A stretch of DNA of 64,000 nt from Petrotoga mobilis SJ95 (GTDB taxonomy: Bacteria; Thermotogota; Thermotogae; Petrotogales; Petrotogaceae). The stretch covers positions 658,501-722,500 of the forward strand of contig NC_010003.1 in assembly GCF_000018605.1 (NCBI RefSeq), read 5' to 3'. The notes under the pieces were generated by a model. That model had not been told where the DNA came from. It searched no databases and was given only the letters and a program-made list of their open reading frames with translations. Both the position numbers and the translations under genes were made by a program. This document shows, piece by piece, positions 25,411 through 34,360 of the stretch. Positions within the stretch are counted from its first letter, which is position 1; each line of letters opens with the position of its first letter.

Positions 25411-25978
25411 AATTGATATTAGTTAGTTAATCAAATTAGTTGACATAATAATTATGACAAAATTTTATAAAACACCTACTAGAATAAAGTTGTGAAACAA
25501 TTAAAAATAAAAAGAGAAACATTGGATAGTTCATACAAAGGATGCAGAAAAAATATTAGATACTTAGTCTGAAAAGGTTAGATATAAAAAACCTACTACA
25601 AAGAAAAAGTAAGTAAATTCGACACCTATCTTTTAGATAACTTTTCGGGATAGAAAGTCGCAAAAAGATTTATAAAGGTTAAGTTCAAAGATAGTAGATT
25701 TGGCTAATTACATTTCATATCAAAAAAGAGCTGATATAAAAGTTAAGACAAATTAAATCACTGAATATAAAGAATAAAATTTGTAAATTAGGTGAAATTG
25801 TAGACAGAGAGATAAAAGAACTTAAGTAAAAAGACAGACAAAGTTTTGATATACGGAAGAAGATGATAATCATTCCTTAAATATTCTGTACCCAACAGAG
25901 AAAGCAAATTTGTAGAGTTACCAATAATATGGATAAAATTTAATAAATAATGATTAATTATGAAATGTGGTGATGCAA

Positions 25979-26722
25979 ATGATTCCTTATACTAGAAGAA
26001 AAATCATTTTAGAATTATTACATTCGAAAGAAATTGTGTATCTGGATGAGATTAAGAATAAAACCAATGTGTCAATAGCTACTGTTCGTAGAGATGTAAA
26101 GACTTTAGCTACAGAGGGGCAGGTTGAAATCTTATCTGGTGGGGCAGTCAAATTAGTTATTAATATTGCAGAGAAATCATTAGAAGAAAAGATAAATCTT
26201 AATAAAGAGGAAAAAGAAATTATAGGTAGATATGTAGCTACCTTAGTTGGTGATGGACAGTTTATTTTTATAGGTCCAGGTACGACTGAAAATCACATCA
26301 TCAAACATTTAAAAGGTAAAAATGTAACAGTTGTTACAAACGGAGCTTTTCATATCACTGAGTTTATAAAATATAAAATAAATTCTATATTATTAGGGGG
26401 TAATTTGTTGACAGACATTGCAGTTCTTGTAGGACCTACTGCAATGAATCAAGTTGCAAACATGAATTTTGATAAGTGCTTTATCGGTGCCTCAGGTATT
26501 ACCTTTGACCGTGGTGTATCAACTTCAAATATCGAAGTAGCTGAGATAAATAGACTGGTAATTGAGAGATCAGAAGAAGTGTATTTTATTGGAGATTCTA
26601 CGAAACTTGGTAAAAACTCAAGATATACATTTGCTCAAATAAATGAGGAGCAAAAGTTAATCACTACTAAAAAAGCACATGTGAAAGCATCATATGCCAA
26701 AGAAGTTATTTTGATTGATTAA
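25979..26722 (+). CDS. DeoR-family transcriptional regulator
   Basis: Regulator of about 247 residues. The N-terminal DeoR HTH (PYTRRKIILELLHSKEIVYL, then NVSIATVRRDVKTLATEG) is followed by a DeoRC sensor domain that binds phosphosugars (ERSEEVYFIGDSTKLGKNS, near the C-terminus the GDSTKLG motif). I prefer ATG 25979, with GGTGA 5 bases upstream, although GTG codons at 25967 and 25970 are in frame. It heads the sugar island and is separated from the operon by a terminator, so it probably represses the promoter at 26970-27000 and responds to a phosphorylated pentose intermediate; this is inference. Confidence 0.9.
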   Translation: MIPYTRRKIILELLHSKEIVYLDEIKNKTNVSIATVRRDVKTLATEGQVEILSGGAVKLVINIAEKSLEEKINLNKEEKEIIGRYVATLVGDGQFIFIGPGTTENHIIKHLKGKNVTVVTNGAFHITEFIKYKINSILLGGNLLTDIAVLVGPTAMNQVANMNFDKCFIGASGITFDRGVSTSNIEVAEINRLVIERSEEVYFIGDSTKLGKNSRYTFAQINEEQKLITTKKAHVKASYAKEVILID

Positions 26723-26737
26723 CATTAGAACTATAAG

Positions 26738-26762
26738 CCCGCTATTTAGCGGGTTTTATTTT
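26738..26762 (+). terminator. Rho-independent terminator after deoR
   Basis: CCCGCT (26738-26743), 4-nt loop, AGCGGG (26748-26753), then TTTTATTTT. Confidence 0.85.
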
Positions 26763-26766
26763 ACGG

Positions 26767-26783
26767 ATTGAACATTGTTCAAT
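26767..26783. promoter_or_regulatory. Inverted repeat, possible operator
   Basis: ATTGAAC-ATT-GTTCAAT, 7-bp arms. A half-site GTTCAATTTA recurs near 26851, and GATCAAACATTGTC at 27021 resembles the left half plus spacer. Possible regulator site in the deoR-operon gap. Confidence 0.4.
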
Positions 26784-26969
26784 TCTAATATTAGGTCTTA
26801 AGAAATGTGGCTTTTAAATTAATTTTATAGCCAAATATTTTTTAGTAAACTTTGTTCAATTTATAACATGTCAGAATATGCTACAATAATAGTCAAATTT
26901 CACTTTTTTATCTGGCATGATTATTTATAATTTTTTATGAAAAAAATAGATCTAATTATGGGAAAAACG

Positions 26970-27030
26970 TTGACAAAAATAAAAATATATGATAATATAT
27001 GATAATATATGACAATAAATGATCAAACAT
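26970..27030 (+). promoter_or_regulatory. Sugar-operon promoter with overlapping tandem operator
   Basis: TTGACA (26970-26975), 17-bp spacer, TAATAT (26993-26998). The -10 lies inside a tandem of 10-bp units: GATAATATAT (26991), GATAATATAT (27001), GACAATAAAT (27011), GATCAAACAT (27021). Units one helical turn apart over a -10 and start site are well placed for repression by the neighbouring DeoR protein. Confidence 0.7.
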
Positions 27031-27061
27031 TGTCATAAAATGATGAAAAGGAGAGAGAAAG

Positions 27062-28126
27062 ATGAAAAGATGGCTTGGGGTTTTTTTATCAGTTGTATTG
27101 GTGTTTTTAGCGTCTGTCGTTATAGCAGAAGATGTAAAGATTCCTGAAGCAATTGAAGGGAAAAAGTTAAGAATGGCCTTAGTAAAAGAGTGGGGAACAG
27201 GAACACATATGATTATGCATATCAATGGAACTAGAGCAGAAGCTGAAAGATATGGTATAGACCTTAGTGTGATTGATGCTAACAATAATCTTGCAAAAAT
27301 GGCAGAAGGCATAGACAATGCTGTAGTAAATAAGATGGATGCAATTTTAATTTCACATGGTAAAGCGCCTGCTTTGCATGATGCAGTTGTAAGGGCTTTA
27401 AAAGCTGGTATACCTGTGATTGTTTTTGATAATGACTTTGATATTCCTTATGAAATTCACCAAGGAAAATTGGTTTCTATTGATCAGTATGACTTAATGA
27501 TGGGTTTGCTTTCACAGATGTCTTTGGTTCAAGAATTAGATGGTAGTGGAAATGTTGTTTATAATAGAGTTGCTAATGTACCTCCAACAGAAAAAAGACA
27601 TAGAATCTGGCAGGGAGCCATTTTACCCACATATCCAGGTATAAAGGTTGTCGCGACAATTGATCAAGGTACAAATAATCCAATGCCTAAAGCACAGGCG
27701 GCTCTTGAAACAATTTTAACAACAAGAAATGACATTGATGCTGTCTATGCAGTTTGGGATGAATATGCTAAAGGATTTTATAACGCAATACTTGCCTCGG
27801 GAAAAAAGATTCCATTATATTCTGTTGATATTTCTGATCAGGATTTAGCCATGATGCAGGAACACCCTGAAATTTGGAGATCATCTGCTGCCGTTGACCC
27901 CACAGTTGTTGGTCAAGTCCAAATTCGCTTGGCTTTAAAAGCAATAGCAGGTGAAAAGATTCCTAGGTATTACTCCTTAGAACCTGTACTGATTCATGTT
28001 AATGATTTACCACCAAAAGAAGAAAAACGGGTGACAATGGCAGATTTAGCTGATTATTACGATAATTGGGGCTATACTGAAGCTTTTCTGGAAGACTGGA
28101 TGATAGCTTTAGAAAAGAGTTTTTAA
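27062..28126 (+). CDS. Ribose-type sugar ABC transporter, periplasmic binding protein
   Basis: Secreted binding protein of 354 residues, type I periplasmic fold (Peripla_BP_4). The signal peptide is MKRWLGVFLSVVLVFLASVVIAE, with cleavage probably after the AE region. The fold is visible in LRMALVKEWGTGTHMIMHI, NKMDAILISHGKAPALHDAV, GIPVIVFDNDFD and the hinge region DIDAVYAVWDEYAKGFYNAI. ATG start after AAAGGAGAGAG. It is the first gene of the operon behind the tandem-operator promoter and is followed by a large palindrome. The ligand is unknown; the downstream enzymes suggest methylthioribose or 5-deoxyribose. Confidence 0.9.
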   Translation: MKRWLGVFLSVVLVFLASVVIAEDVKIPEAIEGKKLRMALVKEWGTGTHMIMHINGTRAEAERYGIDLSVIDANNNLAKMAEGIDNAVVNKMDAILISHGKAPALHDAVVRALKAGIPVIVFDNDFDIPYEIHQGKLVSIDQYDLMMGLLSQMSLVQELDGSGNVVYNRVANVPPTEKRHRIWQGAILPTYPGIKVVATIDQGTNNPMPKAQAALETILTTRNDIDAVYAVWDEYAKGFYNAILASGKKIPLYSVDISDQDLAMMQEHPEIWRSSAAVDPTVVGQVQIRLALKAIAGEKIPRYYSLEPVLIHVNDLPPKEEKRVTMADLADYYDNWGYTEAFLEDWMIALEKSF

Positions 28127-28137
28127 GTAAGGCAAAA

Positions 28138-28171
28138 TTAAAGTTTGTTGGTTTAAACCAACAAACTTTAA
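28138..28171. terminator. Perfect 17-bp-arm palindrome between binding-protein and ATPase genes
   Basis: Arms 28138-28154 and 28155-28171 are fully complementary around GTTTAAAC, followed by TTATTATTAAT. Such hairpins in ABC operons attenuate read-through or protect the upstream mRNA so that binding protein exceeds the membrane parts. The tail is not a clean U run. Confidence 0.7.
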
Positions 28172-28223
28172 TTATTATTAATATAATAATACTAAAAGTT
28201 TATTTAACATAAGGGGGTGATTA

Positions 28224-29723
28224 ATGATGCTGGCAATGAAAAATATAACAAAGTCTTTCCCTGGTGTAAAAGCACTGGAAAATGTGGATTTTAATGTAGA
28301 ATCAGGTGAAGTACACGCACTGATAGGGGCCAATGGTGCTGGTAAAAGTACGTTAATGAAAATATTAGCAGGTACTTACGAGGATTATGGAGGCGAAATA
28401 CTGATTAATAATAATAAGGTAGAAATTAAGAATCCTATTGATGCAAAACGCAACGGAATTGTTATTGTATATCAGGAAGTAGATACAGCTCTAATCCCAC
28501 ATTTAACTGTTGCTGAAAATATCATGATGGATTACATTATTGAGGGGAAAAATGGCGTTTTAATTAACTGGAATGATATTAAAAAACGTGCAAAGAGAGT
28601 CATTTCTGAACTTGGTTTAGATATAAATGTGAACCAAAAAATTAATGAACTATCTCTTTCTGAAAAACAAATGGTTTTAATTGCGCGAGCTATTTTCCAT
28701 GAAGCTAGGTATCTAATTTTAGATGAGCCGACTGCCCCTTTAAGTGTTGAGGAAACAAATAAATTATTTGATATCCTAAGAAAGTTAAAAAATGATGGTA
28801 TGAGTGTTATTTTTATATCTCATAGATTAAACGAAGTGTTTCAAATGGCCGAAAAAATTACAGTGCTAAGGGATGGGAAGATTGTGGGAACATTCGATAT
28901 AGATGATATGACTATTGATAAAGCTGTTGAAAAAATGTTAGGTAAGAAATTAGAAAATAATTACCCAAAAACAGAAACTAAAATTGGTGACACACTATTG
29001 GAAGTTAAGAATTTATCAGGTACTGGTGGAATTAACAACGTAAGTTTAACTGTAAGAGAGGGAGAAATAATTGGTCTGGCAGGCCTAGTAGGAGCTGGAA
29101 AAACAGAGTTATGCAAACTAATATTTGGTGAAGGGAAAATAAAAGAAGGTGAAATAAGATTAAAGGGTAAAAGAATAAACCCGAAAGCTCCTGCTGAAGC
29201 CGTTAGAGAGGGTTTAGTATTAGTTCCTGAAGAAAGAAGGAAAGAAGGAGTTTTAGTATATGAGTCTATAGAAACCAATATTACCTTGCCAACTCTGGAG
29301 AAATATTGTCGAGGCATTTTTATGCAAAAAAACAAAATTAAGCAAGTTTCAAGAGAAATTATCAAACAGGTTGGAATCAAAACACCTAGTGAAAAACAAT
29401 TGGTAGCCAATTTAAGTGGGGGTAACCAACAAAAGGTTGCTACTGGTAAGTGGTTTTTATCTGATGCTGAAGTATTTATCTTTGATGAACTTACTAAAGG
29501 TGTTGACGTAGGATCTAAGGTAGAAATTTATGAGTTAATTGGGGACCTTGTTCAAGATGGTAAAGGTGTTATTTATGCATCTTGCGAATTTGGTGAGATA
29601 TTAGGATTAACTGATAGAATTTATGTAATGTATAACGGTACAGTAGTAAAAGAATTAGTAACAAAAGATACTACAGAAGAAGAATTACTTTACTACGCTG
29701 CTGGAGGTGGACTAGATGAATAA
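28224..29723 (+). CDS. Ribose-type sugar ABC transporter, double ATP-binding protein
   Basis: Fused ATPase of 499 residues with two nucleotide-binding domains (RbsA/MglA type). The N-terminal domain has Walker A GANGAGKST, signature LSLSEKQM and Walker B LILDEPTAPLS. The C-terminal domain has GLVGAGKTEL, LSGGNQQK and VFIFDELTKGVDVG. As is usual in this family, the second Walker A is atypical. ATG start after AAGGGGGTGA. It overlaps the permease gene by 8 bases. It works with the neighbouring binding protein and permease to import a sugar. Confidence 0.94.
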   Translation: MMLAMKNITKSFPGVKALENVDFNVESGEVHALIGANGAGKSTLMKILAGTYEDYGGEILINNNKVEIKNPIDAKRNGIVIVYQEVDTALIPHLTVAENIMMDYIIEGKNGVLINWNDIKKRAKRVISELGLDINVNQKINELSLSEKQMVLIARAIFHEARYLILDEPTAPLSVEETNKLFDILRKLKNDGMSVIFISHRLNEVFQMAEKITVLRDGKIVGTFDIDDMTIDKAVEKMLGKKLENNYPKTETKIGDTLLEVKNLSGTGGINNVSLTVREGEIIGLAGLVGAGKTELCKLIFGEGKIKEGEIRLKGKRINPKAPAEAVREGLVLVPEERRKEGVLVYESIETNITLPTLEKYCRGIFMQKNKIKQVSREIIKQVGIKTPSEKQLVANLSGGNQQKVATGKWFLSDAEVFIFDELTKGVDVGSKVEIYELIGDLVQDGKGVIYASCEFGEILGLTDRIYVMYNGTVVKELVTKDTTEEELLYYAAGGGLDE

Positions 29724-30714
29724 TACAAAAGAAAAAAAATTTGACTTATTTTTATTTTTATACAAATATGGAACAATTATTGTTATAGTAGCAACAATAC
29801 TTTTTTTTTCAATTACTCTTGATAATTTCCTGAACTTTACTAACGTAACAAACATTTTAAGATCTATATCTATTGTTGCTTTAATCGCATTAGCTGTTAC
29901 TATATCTCTTACCATCAATGGATTTGATTTATCTGTAGGAGCTATTGCTGGTTTCGCTTCTGTTATAGCAGCAAAAATTATGGTAATTTGGGGAATGGGT
30001 CCTGTGCCAGCTATTATTGTTCCCTTGATTGTCGGTGCATTAATAGGTGCAATTAATGCCTTTTTGATAATAAAAATGAAAATCCCAGATTTGCTTACAA
30101 CCCTTTCCATGATGTTTCTTTTAACAGGAATATCCATAACCTTTCAAAGTGGATCAGCAATCTATAATTATATGCCTTTACCTAATAACGCTGGTATAGC
30201 GCCAGGAATTATGAGCGAAGCTTACTTGTTTATCGGCCGAGGGGAATTATTTCACATTCCAGTTCCTGTTATTATTATGCTTTCTGTGGTTATCCTGGTA
30301 CATATATTCTTGAATCTAACTAAATATGGCAGATTCTTATATATGATAGGTGGAAATGAAGAGGCTGCCAGATTATCGGGGATTAATACTAACAAATATA
30401 AATTAATCGCCTATATGTTGTCTGGTTTAATTGCAGCTTTAGGTGGACTTGTATTAGGTGCTAGATTAGGATCTGGAGAGGTTGACGCAGGAAGTCCGTA
30501 TTTAATGGACGCAGTAGCTGCTGCCTACATTGGGTTTTCAGTATTTGGTGCCGGAAAACCTAATGCTTTTGGAACATTATTGGGAGCATTATTAATGGGA
30601 ACTCTTTTAAATGGGCTAATTATGATGGATTTCCCTTATTATTCTCAGGATATTGTAAAAGGTATTGTTTTAATTCTTGCCTTGACTCTTACTTATTATA
30701 GGCAAAAGAAGTAA
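29716..30714 (+). CDS. Ribose-type sugar ABC transporter, permease
   Basis: Membrane permease of 332 residues (BPD_transp_2/RbsC family), with 8-10 hydrophobic segments. It has the family loop NGFDLSVGAIAGFASVIAA, the cytoplasmic coupling segment GGNEEAARLSGINTNKYKL and the C-terminal ALLMGTLLNGLIMM. Translation is coupled to the ATPase gene by an 8-base overlap. One permease gene suggests a homodimer. Confidence 0.94.
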   Translation: MNNTKEKKFDLFLFLYKYGTIIVIVATILFFSITLDNFLNFTNVTNILRSISIVALIALAVTISLTINGFDLSVGAIAGFASVIAAKIMVIWGMGPVPAIIVPLIVGALIGAINAFLIIKMKIPDLLTTLSMMFLLTGISITFQSGSAIYNYMPLPNNAGIAPGIMSEAYLFIGRGELFHIPVPVIIMLSVVILVHIFLNLTKYGRFLYMIGGNEEAARLSGINTNKYKLIAYMLSGLIAALGGLVLGARLGSGEVDAGSPYLMDAVAAAYIGFSVFGAGKPNAFGTLLGALLMGTLLNGLIMMDFPYYSQDIVKGIVLILALTLTYYRQKK

Positions 30715-30718
30715 AATT

Positions 30719-30780
30719 ATAACCGGGCGGAGCCCTCCGCAACCAATACAAACTGGCTGCTGGGTGAAGGGGCTATAAAA
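30719..30780 (+). other. GC-rich hairpin segment between permease and mtnA
   Basis: GCGGA/TCCGC hairpin (30727-30740) inside GGGCGGAGCCCTCCGC. The first 13 bases recur at about 61373 (GGGCGGAGCCCTC) and CCCTCCGCAAC recurs inverted at about 21373. No U run. Possible mRNA processing or repeat element. Confidence 0.4.
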
Positions 30781-30912
30781 AAGATTCTATGTAACTTAGA
30801 ATGATGTAGGTATTTTAAAATTTTTTAGATTCTAGAAGTGTGGTTTAAAGAAGGTTTCAAAGTTGCTAAAGATTGTAAAATCATAATAATTGAGGAGGTT
30901 AGAATAATAGTT

Positions 30913-31956
30913 ATGACCGTTGTTCCTGTTAAACTTAACGAACTAAAAAACAAATTAGTTATCATTGATCAAACTTTGTTGCCCAATGAGGAAAAATTTT
31001 TAGAATTAGATAATCCTGAAGAAATTTGGGAAGCAATTAAGAAGCTAAGAGTCAGAGGGGCTCCCGCCATTGGTATTGCTGCTGCCTTTGGCCTTTACGT
31101 CTCTACTTTAAAGTCCAAAGCTGCAAATGTAGCTCAATTTAAAAAAGAATTTGAAGAAGTCAGGGATTATTTTGCGACCTCAAGACCTACCGCTGTGAAC
31201 TTGTTTTGGGCCTTAAAAAGAATGACCCGAAGGTTTGAACAAGAAGAAGATAAGACTGTTGATAAAATTAAACAAGCATTGCTTGATGAAAGTGAAAAAA
31301 TATTTGCAGAAGATCAGGAAATGAGCAAAGCCATTGGTAAACACGGCTTGTCGTTATTGAAACCAGGTATGGGGCTTTTAACGCACTGTAATGCTGGGGG
31401 TTTGGCTTCATCAGGTTATGGAACTGCTTTAGCTCCAATATATTTAGGCCATGAAAAGGGTTATAATTTTAAAGTATATGCTGATGAAACAAGACCCTTA
31501 TTACAAGGGGCCAGACTTACTACATATGAATTATACAAAGCTGGAATAGATGTAACTTTAATCTGTGATGATATGGCTTCTTTGGTTATGAAAGAAGGTA
31601 AGATTGACGCAGTACTTGTTGGTTGTGATCGAGTAGCAGCTAATGGAGACACAGCCAATAAAATAGGAACTTCTGGACTAGCCGTATTGGCTAAAGAATA
31701 TGGTATACCAATGTACATTCTTGGACCTACTTCTACGATTGACTTAGATGCTTCTACAGGTGAGGATATTAAAATTGAACTCCGTGATGAAGAAGAAGTT
31801 GTTAACGGATTTGGTAGACGAACTGCCCTTAAAGGGGTAAAAGCTTACAATCCTGCTTTTGATGTTACTGATGCTAAATATATTACAGCAATCATTACTG
31901 AAAAGGGTATTGTTATGCAACCATATAAAGAAAGTTTGAAAAAGTTATTTGAATAA
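30913..31956 (+). CDS. mtnA: S-methyl-5-thioribose-1-phosphate isomerase-type aldose-ketose isomerase
   Basis: MtnA/eIF2B-like enzyme of 347 residues from the ATG at 30913. It isomerises 5-methylthioribose-1-phosphate (or 5-deoxyribose-1-phosphate) to the ribulose form. Motifs seen are IKKLRVRGAPAIGIAAAFG, THCNAGGLA with the catalytic Cys, DETRPLLQGARLT and VGCDRVAANGDTANKIGT with the catalytic Asp. The frame is open upstream to 30838, but the only ribosome site (AGGAGG, 30893-30898) lies 14 bases before the ATG; in-frame ATA codons sit at 30904 and 30907. It is followed by a binding-protein homologue, MtnK and an aldolase, so the operon processes a thio- or deoxypentose. Confidence 0.9.
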   Translation: MTVVPVKLNELKNKLVIIDQTLLPNEEKFLELDNPEEIWEAIKKLRVRGAPAIGIAAAFGLYVSTLKSKAANVAQFKKEFEEVRDYFATSRPTAVNLFWALKRMTRRFEQEEDKTVDKIKQALLDESEKIFAEDQEMSKAIGKHGLSLLKPGMGLLTHCNAGGLASSGYGTALAPIYLGHEKGYNFKVYADETRPLLQGARLTTYELYKAGIDVTLICDDMASLVMKEGKIDAVLVGCDRVAANGDTANKIGTSGLAVLAKEYGIPMYILGPTSTIDLDASTGEDIKIELRDEEEVVNGFGRRTALKGVKAYNPAFDVTDAKYITAIITEKGIVMQPYKESLKKLFE

Positions 31957-31997
31957 TACAATAAAAAAGAGAAACAACGGGGAGTGTAAGAAAATTA

Positions 31998-33125
31998 ATG
32001 GAGAAACAACTAAAAGTATTAGCTGTTGGTGATCCGGCTGTCTATGTCTATGTGGATGATAAATACAACTTTCTAAAGGAGTTTACTAAAGAGACGGGTG
32101 TTAAGATTTATTTTGATATAGTAAAATGGGTAGATTACTATCCTACCTTAATTAATTCTTTTCGTGAGTATAAGTATGACATAGTTATGGTTGCTGGACA
32201 TTTATGGGTTAGTGAACTTGTAGAGAAAGGTAATCTACTAGAGTTAAGTAGGAATTTTGGATTAGATTATGATTATGAGGATATCATACCTTCTATTCGC
32301 GAGGAAATAGAGTACAATAAAAAAAAGTATTTGCTTCCATCTTTTTGTGATGGCCATCTCTTATTTTACAGAAAATCAGAGATTAAGGAAAACCTGGCTG
32401 AGAGAATAACAATTGATGAGTTAATCAAGATTGTTGAGAACAATACTGATAATCAGAAAAACACTTTTGTTTTAAAAGCTCATCCCTCAGAAATATTTTT
32501 AGATTTGTTACCATACTTACGTAATGAAGGAATAGATGCCTTTGATAATGATGGTAACCCCCTTTTTGATAATCAAAAAGGGTATTCTGCTCTCCAAAAG
32601 TATATTTATATGAAACAATATTCTCCGAAGAATGTAGATGAATTTGGTAATGAAGAAGTATTAAACGCAATTCAAAAAGATAAATGCAAATTGGGTGTTT
32701 CCTGGAGTGGTCAGCTTGGACAAATTATGAATGACCAGTGTATTAATCCAGAGGATATAGGTTTTATTTCATTAGAAACTTCCTGGAATACAACTTGGTC
32801 TTTTGGAATAAACCATTTATGTCAAGATCAGTTTTTAGCTGAAAGATTTTTGCAGTTTATAACATCTAAAGAGGTAGACAAAGCAGTAGGTGCTTATTGT
32901 GGTAATCCTACGCGCAATTCAAGTTTTGAAGAGGAGAAAGAAAAATACAGATGGTATCCAGTACTACAAAATATGCTTGAAAGGTCAAAACCTCTACCTC
33001 ATTTGACAGTTACAGGACAATTAATAAGTATTACCACTAAAGAAATTGTTAAGGCTTTTAGACATATAATTAGTCCTCAGGAAGCTTTGAGAAATGCTGC
33101 CAATATAATCAGGGAGGTTGTTTAA
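31998..33125 (+). CDS. Family 1 extracellular solute-binding-protein homologue without signal peptide
   Basis: Protein of 375 residues with the type II periplasmic binding fold (SBP_bac_1). The first domain opens LKVLAVGDPAVYVYVDDKYNF, continuing FTKETGVKIYFDIVKW, YDIVMVAGHLWVSELVEKG, and YLLPSFCDGHLLFYRKSEI; the tail is ITTKEIVKAFRHIISPQEAL. No signal peptide or lipobox is present: the ATG start follows GGGGAGTG, and the frame upstream to the stop at 31962 contains no hydrophobic stretch. It probably stays in the cytoplasm, between mtnA and mtnK in one transcript. It might bind or sense an intermediate. Function unknown; family firm. Confidence 0.8.
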   Translation: MEKQLKVLAVGDPAVYVYVDDKYNFLKEFTKETGVKIYFDIVKWVDYYPTLINSFREYKYDIVMVAGHLWVSELVEKGNLLELSRNFGLDYDYEDIIPSIREEIEYNKKKYLLPSFCDGHLLFYRKSEIKENLAERITIDELIKIVENNTDNQKNTFVLKAHPSEIFLDLLPYLRNEGIDAFDNDGNPLFDNQKGYSALQKYIYMKQYSPKNVDEFGNEEVLNAIQKDKCKLGVSWSGQLGQIMNDQCINPEDIGFISLETSWNTTWSFGINHLCQDQFLAERFLQFITSKEVDKAVGAYCGNPTRNSSFEEEKEKYRWYPVLQNMLERSKPLPHLTVTGQLISITTKEIVKAFRHIISPQEALRNAANIIREVV

Positions 33126-34343
33126 ATGGGGAACTATAAACCATTAACAAAACGGGAAGCTATCGAATACGTTAAACAGGTGCAAGGAATATTTTCTGAT
33201 AATGCTGATTTAGAATGTGAAGAAATTGGAGATGGTAATCTTAATTTGGTTTTTCATATTTGTGACAAGAACTCAGATCAGAGTATAATTATAAAACAAG
33301 CACTGGATCATGTTAGAATTGTTGAAAGTTGGCCATTAACAAAAGAACGGGTCAGGTTCGAATATAAAGCCATGGATATTCAGGATAAGCTTACTAATGG
33401 AATGGTTCCAAAGGTATATAAATTTGATGAAGAACTGGCTTTAATTGTAATGGAAGATTTAAGTGATATGACTGTAATGCGCAAGGGGTTAATAGCAGGG
33501 GAAAAGTACCCACATTTTGCTGATCAAATATCCACCTTTTTAAGTAAAACTATCTTTTACACCTCCGATTTATATCTGGATCCTAAGGAGAAAAAGGAAA
33601 AAGTAAAAGAATTTATTAACCCAGAGTTATGTAAAATAACTGAGGATTTGGTTTTTACTGATCCTTATTATGATGCAGAGACTAATAATATTAATCCAGA
33701 ATTACGCCCCTATTTGGAAAACGAATTTTGGAAAAAGAATGAGTTGCGTAAGGAAGTAACAATCTTAAAAGAGAAGTTTATGACCAAAGCTCAATCTTTA
33801 ATTCATGGTGACTTACATACTGGTTCTATTTTTATTAACCAGGAAGCTATAAAGGTTTTTGATGCTGAATTTGCGTTCTATGGTCCAAGTGGGTTTGACA
33901 TTGGCGCAGTGATTGGTAATTTAATTTTAAACTATGCCTCCTGGACAGGCAAAAAGGTATCAAGAGAATTTAAAAATGATTATAGGAATTATTTACTGGA
34001 AACAATTAAAAATATCTGGAATGAATTCGAAATGAAATTTAGAAGTTTTTGGGATAAAGATGCTCATGAAGTAATTAAAGCAGTGGATGGCTACCAGGAT
34101 GCTTATTTAACACAATTATTACAGGACAGTATTGGAATGGGCGGCTGTAAAACAATGAGAAGGTGTATTGGATTAGCTCACGTTGAAGATCTTGATGGTA
34201 TTGAAGATTTAAAGAAAAGGGCTGAAGCCCAAATCTTTGCTCTTAAGATAGGCGAAGCAATGGTAATTCGAAGGAAAAAACTTAATAGCATTGAAGATTT
34301 TATTAAAATAGTCCAAAAAATAACAAATCAGGAAGATGCTTAA
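33126..34343 (+). CDS. mtnK: S-methyl-5-thioribose kinase (MtnK family)
   Basis: Choline-kinase-fold sugar kinase of 405 residues that phosphorylates 5-methylthioribose at C1 with ATP. Motifs are GDGNLNLVFHI at the P-loop-like strand, IVMEDLSDM in the hinge, HGDLHTGSIFIN (near residue 226, catalytic Asp) and the metal-binding DAEFAFYGPSGFDIGA. Length and motifs match MtnK. ATG start directly follows the upstream stop. In characterised DHAP-shunt pathways the same kinase also accepts 5-deoxyribose. Together with MtnA and the aldolase it forms a full pathway. Confidence 0.92.
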   Translation: MGNYKPLTKREAIEYVKQVQGIFSDNADLECEEIGDGNLNLVFHICDKNSDQSIIIKQALDHVRIVESWPLTKERVRFEYKAMDIQDKLTNGMVPKVYKFDEELALIVMEDLSDMTVMRKGLIAGEKYPHFADQISTFLSKTIFYTSDLYLDPKEKKEKVKEFINPELCKITEDLVFTDPYYDAETNNINPELRPYLENEFWKKNELRKEVTILKEKFMTKAQSLIHGDLHTGSIFINQEAIKVFDAEFAFYGPSGFDIGAVIGNLILNYASWTGKKVSREFKNDYRNYLLETIKNIWNEFEMKFRSFWDKDAHEVIKAVDGYQDAYLTQLLQDSIGMGGCKTMRRCIGLAHVEDLDGIEDLKKRAEAQIFALKIGEAMVIRRKKLNSIEDFIKIVQKITNQEDA

Positions 34344-34360
34344 TGTAGGAGGAGACAAAA

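Larger units (their letters stand above)
24755..25966. other. Decayed 1.2-kb stretch between the ISL3 element and deoR
   Basis: No intact gene. It contains the orphan tandem repeat (24801-24840), an IS110 remnant (about 25044-25450, minus strand) and then AT-rich plus-strand sequence whose frames break every few dozen codons (for example VDLANYISYQKRADIKVKTN near 25700), which looks like a mutated old gene that I cannot name. Confidence 0.6.
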
